A DNA stretch of 64,000 nt from an uncultured Victivallales bacterium. GTDB lineage: Bacteria; Verrucomicrobiota; Lentisphaeria; Victivallales; UBA1829. A program made the translations under genes and the position numbers. Under the pieces are notes generated by a model that was not told the origin of the DNA, ran no database searches, and saw only the letters and a list, made by a program, of their open reading frames with translations. The stretch spans positions 62,001 to 126,000 of the forward strand of contig CALXSJ010000009.1 of assembly GCA_944391115.1 (NCBI GenBank). The letters are read 5' to 3'. Shown in pieces: positions 26,984-34,240 of the stretch; the stretch's first letter is position 1; the number at the start of each line of letters is the position of its first letter.

Positions 26984-27777
26984 AGAAAATGATTATTGAC
27001 ATTCACGGACATCTCGGAAACATCAACATCGCCCCCTTCTGGCGCGCCGACGCCGCCAGACTGGAGGAATACTGCGAACAGTCCGGCGTGGACACGCTCT
27101 GCGTTTCCGCCTCCCGCTCGCTGATGTACGACATCCGCGAGGGCAACGCGGAAGTGGACGCAGCACTGCAGGAAACCACGAAACTGCTCGGCTACGTGGT
27201 CGTCAGTCCGACCTTCTCGGAGTCCCTCGGCGATCTGGAGCTTCTGAAACGCAACCCGAAATTCCGGGGCGTGAAAATCCATCCGGACTATCACGGCTAC
27301 GTCCTTTCGACGCCGTCGAACCGCCGCTGGGTCGAGGCGGTCGCGGACATGACGCCGATGATGATCTTCCACGTCTCCTGCATGCCGGGAACCGGATTCT
27401 CCCCCGCCGTGACAGTCGCGGAAATCGCGAAAAACCATCCCGGAACGAAATTCGTCCTCGCGCACATGGCCGGAATCTACCAGAACGGCAACTATCCCTA
27501 TTTCCCGAACATGGATTCGCTGGAGGCGGTCATGCAGATGAATCTGCCGAACGTCTACATCGACACGGCGCATTATCTGATGTACGTCTACCCCGGCGTA
27601 ATGGAGAAAATGTATGCGATCGCCGGCGCGGATCACATCGTCTACGGAACGGACGCCCCCCTGCAGGGCCCGATGCAGATGCGCTTTGCCATCGAGGTGA
27701 TCCGGGCAATGGACATCCCGGAAGAGGACAAGGCGAAGATCCTTTACAAAAACGCGCAGAAGGTTCTCGGATTATGA
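26980..27777 (+). CDS. Amidohydrolase-2 family TIM-barrel hydrolase
   Basis: A metal-dependent hydrolase of the amidohydrolase-2 (PF04909-like) group, about 262-265 residues. Metal-site features are the HxH in IIDIHGHLG, FHVSC, LAHMAG and YGTDAPLQ, with KIHPDYHGY between. Family members decarboxylate or hydrolyse small ring compounds and lactones. Two starts are possible: GTG 26980, which gives a GTGA overlap with the M24 stop, or ATG 26989. The end overlaps the next gene by ATGA, so these three genes are translationally coupled and likely to act on one substrate. Confidence 0.85.
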   Translation: MKKMIIDIHGHLGNINIAPFWRADAARLEEYCEQSGVDTLCVSASRSLMYDIREGNAEVDAALQETTKLLGYVVVSPTFSESLGDLELLKRNPKFRGVKIHPDYHGYVLSTPSNRRWVEAVADMTPMMIFHVSCMPGTGFSPAVTVAEIAKNHPGTKFVLAHMAGIYQNGNYPYFPNMDSLEAVMQMNLPNVYIDTAHYLMYVYPGVMEKMYAIAGADHIVYGTDAPLQGPMQMRFAIEVIRAMDIPEEDKAKILYKNAQKVLGL

Positions 27778-28139
27778 GCGGGCGCAGGGAATGGATCGTG
27801 CCGGACTGCTGGCTGCCTCCCGCGGGAGGCTCCGGCGACATGGTGAACCATGAATCGCTGATGATCCTCAACACGACCGACACGGACGCCGAAATCCTGA
27901 TCGATCTCTATTTCGAGGACCGGGAGCCCGTGCTCGGGCTGCGCCACCGCGTCGGGGCGCGGCGCATCCGCGCCATCCGCCTGGATCAGGAGTCCGACCT
28001 GAAATTCGACGTGCCGCGGGCGACTCAGTATGCGCTGCGCGTCCGGAGCAGCGTCCCTGTCTCCGTTCAGTATGGCAGAATGGATGTCCGCCAGCCGAAT
28101 CTGGCCTACTACTGCACGATGGCATTCCCCGCGGACTGA
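27774..28139 (+). CDS. ASRT-like small-molecule-binding protein (sensory rhodopsin transducer family)
   Basis: A 121-residue, all-beta cytosolic protein resembling the Anabaena sensory rhodopsin transducer family: REWIVPDCWLPP at the N terminus, ESLMILNTTDTDAEILIDLYFED in the middle and SVPVSVQYGRMDVRQ near the end. Published comparative analysis of ASRT domains proposed that they bind small molecules and often sit with carbohydrate genes. There is no rhodopsin gene here, so light signalling is unlikely. The ATG overlaps the amidohydrolase stop (ATGA), suggesting it binds or helps convert the same compound. Family assignment is from sequence pattern only. Confidence 0.72.
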   Translation: MSGRREWIVPDCWLPPAGGSGDMVNHESLMILNTTDTDAEILIDLYFEDREPVLGLRHRVGARRIRAIRLDQESDLKFDVPRATQYALRVRSSVPVSVQYGRMDVRQPNLAYYCTMAFPAD

Positions 28140-28152
28140 GGCGCGGACGTAA

Positions 28153-28311
28153 AAATAAATTACCGCGATGCAAGCATGCGCGGTATTGGGGATTTCGCCT
28201 CCGGCGACCAGCTTACGCAGCTGGAGCGCGGCAGGACTGAGAGTCCTGCACGAAGCAATTTTTGGCGATGCAGAGCATCGCGGTATCAACCTAAATTTTT
28301 TTGAAATGAAC
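28153..28311 (+). repeat. 159-bp structured repeat, copy 1
   Basis: Matches 44859-45017 at 158 of 159 bases; the one difference is G at 28226 versus C at 44932. The core is bounded by perfect 11-base inverted ends, TACCGCGATGC (28161-28171) and GCATCGCGGTA (28275-28285). Inside are perfect hairpins CGCC/GGCG (28196-28206), CCAGCT/AGCTGG (28208-28224) and GCAGGACT/AGTCCTGC (28231-28249), so the transcript could fold as a closed multi-branch structure. AT-rich arms flank it. No transposase is nearby. It could be a MITE-like element or a structured RNA. Confidence 0.9.
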
Positions 28312-28319
28312 TGCCCCGC

Positions 28320-28410
28320 GGCAGAACACGCGGGGTGGCGGGGAATTTCGCCTGCGGCGGCCAGCCTGTTCAGCCGGACCGACAAGGAGAGCACGAAGTT
28401 CTTTTTCAAC
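28320..28410 (+). repeat. Degenerate copy of the structured repeat
   Basis: Directly after copy 1, the stretch GGGGAATTTCGCCTGCGGCG, followed by a CCAGCC/GGCTGG-like hairpin and GAGAGCACGAAG, parallels the order of blocks in the 159-base repeat with many substitutions. The terminal inverted ends are not preserved. It is probably an old copy or a tandem remnant. Confidence 0.5.
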
Positions 28411-28442
28411 GCGGAGGAACGGCGCCGATGCCGTTCCTCCGC
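28411..28442. terminator. Strong hairpin between convergent genes
   Basis: GCGGAGGAACGGC (28411-28423) pairs perfectly with GCCGTTCCTCCGC (28430-28442) around six bases. It lies between the ends of the ASRT-like gene and the third LacI gene, so it may stop both transcripts. A U-run is weak on both strands (TGTTTC on plus). Confidence 0.6.
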
Positions 28443-28459
28443 TGTTTCAGCGCGATTCC

Positions 28460-29488
28460 TTACTTTTCTCCGATTCCGTCATCCAGCGTGAGAATCTGAC
28501 GGTCCCAGCTGATCCGGTAGGGCTTTCCGGCACGGCAGCCGCAGCTCTCCCCGATGAAAAGTTCCGGTTTGACAAGTTCGGGTTCCGGGCGGAATGCCGT
28601 TTCCCCGGATTCGATTTTCTCGAACAGAAGCCCGATGCTCCGTTCCGCAATCCGCGCGGCGGGAAACACAACAGTCGTCAGCGGACTCGGGGTCACTTCC
28701 ACAAAGGCGGAACCGTCAAACCCGATCAGCGCGGCATCTTCCGGAACGCGGTATCCGGCGGCAAGCAGATGGCGCATCAGGCGCGCGGCAAGCAGATCGT
28801 TGGTAACGCACCAGGCCCGGATCCCCTCCTTCTGAATCATTGTGTCAAGTTCCCGGGAAAACTTCGGATTCTCGGTGACTTCGAGCTTATAGGCGCCGGA
28901 AGCGCCGATCGCGGCGAGATAGCCCTCCCACTGGAGCGGCACAACGGAAAGATTCGGACAGACAAACCCGATTTTCCGGTGACCGTGCCTGCGGAAGTGC
29001 GTCACGGCAAGCTCAAAGGCGTATTTGAGATCGACGCGCAGCTCATACTGCCCCGGATAGGGCGACATGCTGACAACGGGAATTTTTGTATTGAGCTTCC
29101 TCACATCGTTCAGCGCATAGGCGATGATGATGCCGTCCGCGCCGAAAGATTCGAAATCCATCACAGCCTCCAGCTCCTGTTTGGCGGAAAGCGGCGTCAC
29201 AAGGGAGGAACTGTAGCCTCGCTCCCGGAGCAGGAAAGCGATTTTGCTGGTCAGATCACTGTAAATCGCCGACATGAAAGGGCTGGTGATGATTCCTATG
29301 CGTTTTGTCTTCTTTTTCGCCAGAATCAGCGCGGCGGGATTCGGCCGGTAGCGCAGGTCCTGCGCGATGGCAAGGATTTTTTCACGCTTTTCCAGAGAAA
29401 CCTTGTTGTAATGCCCGTTCAGAACCGCGGAAACGGCGGAGCGGGAGACGCCCGCAAGCTTTGCAATGTCCTTGGATGTAATGGCCAT
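28460..29488 (-). CDS. LacI/GalR-family transcriptional regulator
   Basis: A 342-residue LacI-type regulator with ITSKDIAKLAGVSRSAVSAVLNG as helix-turn-helix and YRPNPAALILAKKKTKRIGI as hinge. The effector domain has GADGIIIAYALNDV and HGHRKIGFVCPNL. A cysteine pair near the C terminus (GESCGCRAG) is unusual and could bind metal or form a disulphide. AAGGAG lies before the ATG. It follows the sugar-isomerase-like gene by 38 bases on the same strand and probably controls that gene and the GH20 cluster upstream. Confidence 0.92.
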   Translation of the reverse strand: MAITSKDIAKLAGVSRSAVSAVLNGHYNKVSLEKREKILAIAQDLRYRPNPAALILAKKKTKRIGIITSPFMSAIYSDLTSKIAFLLRERGYSSSLVTPLSAKQELEAVMDFESFGADGIIIAYALNDVRKLNTKIPVVSMSPYPGQYELRVDLKYAFELAVTHFRRHGHRKIGFVCPNLSVVPLQWEGYLAAIGASGAYKLEVTENPKFSRELDTMIQKEGIRAWCVTNDLLAARLMRHLLAAGYRVPEDAALIGFDGSAFVEVTPSPLTTVVFPAARIAERSIGLLFEKIESGETAFRPEPELVKPELFIGESCGCRAGKPYRISWDRQILTLDDGIGEK

Positions 29489-29526
29489 CTATTGTCTCCT
29501 TCGTGTTTCCGTGTCCTGCGGGCAGT

Positions 29527-30381
29527 TCAGCGCATCAGCGAACTTCTGAGTTCCAGCAGATACGCCATTGCGGACCGGATATCCGCATCCTGCTCCGGTC
29601 CCGGCGGAATCTCCCGCTCGATAATCAGGGGACCGCGGAACCCTTTCCGGTACAGTTTCTCCATGACTTCGCCGAATCTCGTGTCGCCCTTTCCAAGAGG
29701 AGTTTCCTTCCCCCTGAGAGCGCCGCCGACCGGACGGCACGCGTCCTTACAATGAACGCCGAGCACGTATTCGCCGAGCGATTCCACAAAATCCAGAGGC
29801 TCCGTCTTGTCGTAAATCAGAAGATTCGCGGGATCCAGATTGATCCCGACGTTGTCCAGTCCGAGCATGTCGATGCATTTTTTAACCTCGAGGTCGGTTT
29901 CCGGACCCGTTTCAAACAGGAAATACTGTCCGTTGTCCCGGGCCAGACGGCAGAATTCGCGCAGGTCGTCGATGAAATGCGCAAATTCCGTTTCGTCCTC
30001 CGGCAGAAAACCGACATGGCAGAGCAGATGCCGGATGCCGAAATGCTTCAGCCCCCAGTTCATCTGCCGTGCGGCGGATGCAAAACGGTTCGCCCGGACG
30101 GAGAGCCTGGTCATGCCGACGGTATTGACGGCACGGTCCGGACTCCAGTTCTGGGATGGAAACGAGAAGAAAAGCGAAACGGGCGTGATTTCATATTCCG
30201 CCAGCGCGTCGGCAAGACGCTTTGTGTTCTCCGCCCCTTCCGGACCGGAAAGATAATTGTCGTCGATTCCGCAGAACTGGCAGGCATTCATGCCGACTTC
30301 ATGCAGAAAGGCAAGGCGTTCCGGTTTGAACTGCGTCAGCCGGAACAAAGTCCCCAGCGGTAAAATCTTTTCGTTTTCCAT
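29527..30381 (-). CDS. Sugar phosphate isomerase/epimerase-like TIM barrel (xylose isomerase-like)
   Basis: A protein of about 284 residues of the xylose isomerase-like barrel (AP-endonuclease-2) superfamily. Metal-site residues expected along the barrel are visible: LLCHVGF, the Glu in YFLFETG, NVGINLDPANLL, GVHCKDA and IIERE near the end. It resembles sugar epimerases/isomerases in PVC genomes. I prefer ATG 30381 (MENEKILP), eight bases after AAGG; ATG 30387 is also possible. It has its own promoter and operator-like site and is followed by the LacI gene. Confidence 0.82.
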   Translation of the reverse strand: MENEKILPLGTLFRLTQFKPERLAFLHEVGMNACQFCGIDDNYLSGPEGAENTKRLADALAEYEITPVSLFFSFPSQNWSPDRAVNTVGMTRLSVRANRFASAARQMNWGLKHFGIRHLLCHVGFLPEDETEFAHFIDDLREFCRLARDNGQYFLFETGPETDLEVKKCIDMLGLDNVGINLDPANLLIYDKTEPLDFVESLGEYVLGVHCKDACRPVGGALRGKETPLGKGDTRFGEVMEKLYRKGFRGPLIIEREIPPGPEQDADIRSAMAYLLELRSSLMR

Positions 30382-30420
30382 GCGCATGGCACCTTTTTTT
30401 GTGTGTAAAAATCAACATTG

Positions 30421-30468
30421 GTAACGCGTGACACCTATTAATGATAACACACAAAAAGACAATTTCAA
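30421..30468 (-). promoter_or_regulatory. Promoter and operator-like palindrome before the isomerase gene
   Basis: On the minus strand TTGAAA (30468-30463), a 16-base spacer and TATCAT (30446-30441). Downstream, at 30432-30421, is GTCACGCGTTAC, a palindrome at 10 of 12 positions, in the position of a LacI-type operator. Its centre differs from the AACGTT sites. Confidence 0.55.
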
Positions 30469-30508
30469 CCCCTCCGGAATGGAAAATGCGTTTTTTCCGG
30501 AAGGCATC

Positions 30509-31159
30509 TCACTCGAACAGCAGTTCCCCGAAGTGATCGGGCTGATGGAAATCACATTTGGGCAGCGCCTGCCAGGAGATCCAGTGCGGATGTGAAGTAT
30601 GATCGGCGCATTTCGTGAAATTGGCCGTCCATTTCTGCCCGGAAAGATCCGGATTGATCTTCGAGTATTTCACAAAGAACGCGATCGGGATCCGGAAGCC
30701 GAGACGCCATGTGACCGGCTCGGTGATCTCCTCGGGGACTCTTTCCGGGAGCGTGTGAAAGCGCTCTATCGTCGCCAGGTCAGATTCCGGAATCGGAGTG
30801 TAGTCGCCCGCGCGGCAGTTTCTGACATGATACAGCAGGATCGTTCCGCCGCAGTTCATTTCGAAGTTGAAGTAAAGCTCCGCCCCGGCGGGTTTGACAA
30901 AAAATTCCACACAGCTGTCCAGGCAGACCTGGGCCTGATTTTTCTCCGCAAGGGCCTTGACATACCGGTCATGAACCTGAAAAAGACCGTAGATGTTCCG
31001 ATCGTCATACAGCATTTTGACCCGGGTGTCGGGATGGTGATCGCTGCTTCTGCTGAAAACGTAATCCAGTTTCAGCTCCACGGCTCCGTTCCACACGGGG
31101 GAATCCCATGCGGCGTCAAGAGCGGCGGGAACAGGCGTTTTCTTCACAAGGTAACTCAT
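30509..31159 (-). CDS. CBM9-like carbohydrate-binding protein, no signal peptide
   Basis: A 216-residue single-domain protein resembling the family 9 carbohydrate-binding module (CBM9_2 type), with the pattern PVPAALDAAWDSPVWNGA at the start, VKMLYDDRNIYGLFQVHD, CVEFFVKPAG and WRLGFRIPIAFF. There is no export signal, and AAGGAG lies close before the ATG. It is in the same direction as the NagA-like and GH20 genes (gap 110 bases). A cytosolic stand-alone binding module beside cytosolic hydrolases suggests it handles an imported oligosaccharide, or that it is exported by an unrecognised route. Confidence 0.75.
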   Translation of the reverse strand: MSYLVKKTPVPAALDAAWDSPVWNGAVELKLDYVFSRSSDHHPDTRVKMLYDDRNIYGLFQVHDRYVKALAEKNQAQVCLDSCVEFFVKPAGAELYFNFEMNCGGTILLYHVRNCRAGDYTPIPESDLATIERFHTLPERVPEEITEPVTWRLGFRIPIAFFVKYSKINPDLSGQKWTANFTKCADHTSHPHWISWQALPKCDFHQPDHFGELLFE

Positions 31160-31269
31160 AATAAATCACTCCTTATTCTTTCTCAGTCATCCGGCCGCAA
31201 AGCGGAAGACGCTTCCGGACGTTGAAAATTATCGTATTTCGTTCTTGTCTGCGAAGCGGGAACACCGTT

Positions 31270-32184
31270 TCAGAGCATTCCGAGAAGTTTCACGGCATTG
31301 TAGTAACCGACTTTCTCCAGCCCCTCGCGATCCAGAAGATCCAGCGATTCCAGATACTTCATGCAGTCGCTCATGCTTGCGGAGGAGCCGACGAGACAGC
31401 CTTTCTCCGGATTGTGGAAGAGTCCGTTCTCCTCCAGAACGGCGTCGTTTCCAAGCATGTGGTAGCGTCCCGGCGGCAGTCCCGCGACCGGCGACGCGTC
31501 GCTGATGACGATGACCTTGTCCGGTCCCTTCATCCGGATGACGCATTTGATGAGTTCCGGCGGCAGATGATGCCCGTCCGTAATGATCGTGGCGGTCAGA
31601 TCGTCGCAGGCAAGTCCGGACCAGATCGGATTCTTGTGGCGGTGGATCATGTTCGGAATGCCGTTTCCGAGATGCGTAAGAGTGCGCGCTCCCGCTTTCT
31701 GGGCGTTCTGAAGCTGTTCGTAATTCGCGAGCTGGTGCCCGCAGCCGACCGCGATCCCCAGGGAAACGGCATGGCGGATCAGCTCTTCCGCGCCGTCATT
31801 TTCCGCCGCGACGGTCATCAGCTTGATGAATCCGCCGGTCCGGTCCATGATCTTGTCCAGAAACGCGCAGGAGGGTTTCCGGACCCACGCCGGATTGTGG
31901 CAGCCGACCGCGCCGGGCTGGTCGGAAAGGAACGGGCCTTCCGCGTGAATGCCGGGGATCTGTTTCTGAAGCCCCTCTTTTTCCACAGCATCGTGCATCA
32001 GCCGGATGTTGCGCAGATAAACCTCCTCGCTGCTCGTGATGACCGTCGGGAGAAAGAGATATGTTCCGCTCTCGAAAATCCGTTCCGCCGTGCGCAGGAA
32101 ATCCGCCTCCGTCAGAGCGGGATCTGAAAAATCCACGTTCCGATAACCATTAATCTGAATGTCGGCATATCCCGGTATGGACAT
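31270..32184 (-). CDS. N-acetylglucosamine-6-phosphate deacetylase-like amidohydrolase
   Basis: A 304-residue amidohydrolase barrel similar to NagA. Motifs in order are GIHAEGPFLSD (metal Glu), GCGHQLA, LTHLGNGIPNM, IITDGHHLPPE and VISDASPV (catalytic Asp). It is shorter than usual NagA (about 380) because the small N-terminal beta domain is missing: the protein begins at the first barrel strand, GYADIQINGY. It would deacetylate an amino sugar or a related substrate in the cytosol. AGAAGGAGG precedes the ATG, and it lies 24 bases after the GH20-like gene. Confidence 0.8.
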   Translation of the reverse strand: MSIPGYADIQINGYRNVDFSDPALTEADFLRTAERIFESGTYLFLPTVITSSEEVYLRNIRLMHDAVEKEGLQKQIPGIHAEGPFLSDQPGAVGCHNPAWVRKPSCAFLDKIMDRTGGFIKLMTVAAENDGAEELIRHAVSLGIAVGCGHQLANYEQLQNAQKAGARTLTHLGNGIPNMIHRHKNPIWSGLACDDLTATIITDGHHLPPELIKCVIRMKGPDKVIVISDASPVAGLPPGRYHMLGNDAVLEENGLFHNPEKGCLVGSSASMSDCMKYLESLDLLDREGLEKVGYYNAVKLLGML

Positions 32185-32208
32185 TGCAACCTCCTTCTGA
32201 GTCTTATT

Positions 32209-34071
32209 TCAAAATGATTCCGTTTTCTTCATTGCGATTTCAATCCAGCTGGTCATTTTCCCCATGGAACGGTCCTGAAACGCGCCGATGATGCGCTGCG
32301 ACCCCAGATAACAGAAATTGGCGTCCGCCGCAAGCACGTGTTCCGGATGTTCCGCGATGCCGCCCGCGCCCAGCAGTGCGGCAGGTGTGAAATTCCCGCG
32401 GCGCGTTGCGGCGGAAACATGGCAGACGCCCTGCCCTCCGAATCCGGACGCTTCGATCCGCACCGCATCAATTTCCATGTTTTCCGGCAGGAAGAAGCAG
32501 CGGTAAAACAAGGCGTCATGACCATGCTTGAACACGCCGGCGGCAATCTCCTGCATTTTTCCGCCGCTCCGGACGGAAATCCGGATCCCTTCCGCGCCGT
32601 AGCTGTCCGGCAGACAGAAAAGAACTTTCAGAACCCCTTTTCTTTTCTTCAGCGCTCCCGCGAAATCCGACAATGCGGAGCGTGCCTGCTCAAACATGGC
32701 CCGGAAAGACGCGGCGGCGGCGCGTCCGCGATGCCGTGTGCAGGCTTCGGTCCGGCTCACAGCCAGCGTGTCCAGTTCGCGGAGGATACCGTCCATGGAT
32801 TCGGCCTCCTGCCCGTTCAGAAGCTGCCAGGCGGCCAGCTGCGCGCGGAAGGAAAGGACTTTCATGACGGCATCGTCAATCATGTCGTCCAGCACGACTT
32901 CAGCGCGGGAATCCCGGAGCTTTCCGGAAAAACGCATCAGAAGCATGGCCGCGGTCTTCCAGGCCTCCAGGGCATGACGGTCGGGACCGAAGAAAGCGAA
33001 TCCCGTCAAATCCGCGCAGGAAGGCGGCGCGAAGCGCTCCGGAGCTGAAACATACTGGCGGACGGCCTGCAGAAAAAGTTCATCCTCCACGCCGAAAAGC
33101 CGTTTCGCCGCAACGGCCGCGGCGTCATCGCCGGAGCGCACGGTTCCGCTCCAGAGCCAGCCGGCGGCGGCAATCAGCGGGTAGGATCTGTAAAGCAGGG
33201 AAGTGGATTTTTCCCAGGTCGTCAGGAGTCCGCCGAGCACTCTGCGCTTCCGGGAGCATCCGGTCAGGGATTCCGTATTGGACCAGAAATAGTCCGCGGG
33301 TGCGATCAGGCAGTCGAATCCGAGTCTCTCATACATGGAAAGCTGATCGCGGAACACCAGGTTTGCGAAATGCCCCTGATAACCGGAAACATTCTGCTGA
33401 TACTGCCAGCTGACCATCACGATGTCGCGCGGCATTTCCGGAAGAATATCCGGATAATATTCGAACATGTCGTCCCACATCATCATGCGCCGGCCGAGTT
33501 TCCTCGTCACAACCTGATGACAGAATTTGAAATGATCGCGGTAAAGCTCCTGCTCGCCGCGATAGACCGCGGCTTTCTCCGCGCATTGCGCGCAGAATCC
33601 GATATCCCATGCCTCGTCGCCGCCGACATGGATGTATTCCGACTCGAAAATTCCGGCGACTTCCGTAAAATAGGCCTCCAGGAATTTGCGAACTTCCGGG
33701 TGCGACGGGCAGAAATCCCGTTTGCCCGCAGTTTGAAAACGCCCGCGGATTCCGTCGCGCAGTTCGGCATAGGAGGCAAATTTTTTTCTGTTGAGAATGA
33801 GTTCCGCATGACCGAGCGCTGCAAGTCCGGGAATGATATCGATTCCGCGCGTTTCGGCATACGCGATCAGCTCCTGAAGTTCCTCCGCGGAGTATCCGTC
33901 CTTTCTTCCGATGTCAAACGTCTTCGTCCGGACGCGCCATTCCAGATACAGAAACAACGTATTGTAATGATTCTCCGCAATGAAATCAACGAAACTCTTC
34001 AGAAACTCCATCGACTCCATCTGACGCGCCAGATCAAGCTGGACAGCGCGGATCCGATATTTTATATTCAT
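32209..34071 (-). CDS. GH20-family beta-N-acetylhexosaminidase-like enzyme, cytosolic
   Basis: A 620-residue enzyme with a GH20-type catalytic barrel. The Asp-Glu pair that assists and protonates the glycosidic bond is at D152-E153 in IHVGGDEAW, preceded by DIIPGLAALGHAELIL. The C-terminal third is helical plus a beta region. There is no signal peptide. ATG 34071 has GGAAGG seven bases upstream and is preferred over ATG 34086, which forms part of that ribosome-binding site. With the NagA-like gene downstream it suggests breakdown of imported N-acetylated disaccharides. A perfect 14-base operator-like palindrome lies just upstream. Confidence 0.82.
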   Translation of the reverse strand: MNIKYRIRAVQLDLARQMESMEFLKSFVDFIAENHYNTLFLYLEWRVRTKTFDIGRKDGYSAEELQELIAYAETRGIDIIPGLAALGHAELILNRKKFASYAELRDGIRGRFQTAGKRDFCPSHPEVRKFLEAYFTEVAGIFESEYIHVGGDEAWDIGFCAQCAEKAAVYRGEQELYRDHFKFCHQVVTRKLGRRMMMWDDMFEYYPDILPEMPRDIVMVSWQYQQNVSGYQGHFANLVFRDQLSMYERLGFDCLIAPADYFWSNTESLTGCSRKRRVLGGLLTTWEKSTSLLYRSYPLIAAAGWLWSGTVRSGDDAAAVAAKRLFGVEDELFLQAVRQYVSAPERFAPPSCADLTGFAFFGPDRHALEAWKTAAMLLMRFSGKLRDSRAEVVLDDMIDDAVMKVLSFRAQLAAWQLLNGQEAESMDGILRELDTLAVSRTEACTRHRGRAAAASFRAMFEQARSALSDFAGALKKRKGVLKVLFCLPDSYGAEGIRISVRSGGKMQEIAAGVFKHGHDALFYRCFFLPENMEIDAVRIEASGFGGQGVCHVSAATRRGNFTPAALLGAGGIAEHPEHVLAADANFCYLGSQRIIGAFQDRSMGKMTSWIEIAMKKTESF

Positions 34072-34087
34072 TCCGGCACCTTCCATA

Positions 34088-34101
34088 TATTAACGTTAAT
34101 A
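34088..34101. promoter_or_regulatory. Candidate LacI-family operator, perfect palindrome
   Basis: TATTAACGTTAATA is a perfect 14-base palindrome centred on CG, ending 17 bases before the GH20 ATG at 34071. It matches the TAACGTTA core found upstream of the LacI gene at 17451. Confidence 0.65.
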
Positions 34102-34240
34102 CAAGGCAGATATAAAAACTTAAGCTTTCTTTTTCTGAATTCAAGTCAAGTTTTCCGAAAAGATTTGATTTCCGGCCGTTTGGACATATCTTACCATGAA
34201 AAAGATGATGATTTTATAAAAATCCGGAATATTCCGAGGG

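Larger units (their letters stand above)
28140..28459. other. Intergenic region holding repeat, degenerate repeat and hairpin
   Basis: The 320 bases between two convergent genes contain a 159-base structured repeat (28153-28311), a diverged partial copy (about 28320-28410) and a 13-pair hairpin (28411-28442). Readings of about 100 codons across the repeat follow its hairpins and also appear at the second copy, so they are not treated as genes. Confidence 0.75.

Noticed and set aside
28168-28491. A possible 107-residue gene through repeat copy 1 (and a similar 88-residue one at 44874)
   Set aside because: Both simply translate the structured repeat and diverge at its end; neither has a ribosome-binding site, and the codons follow the hairpins.
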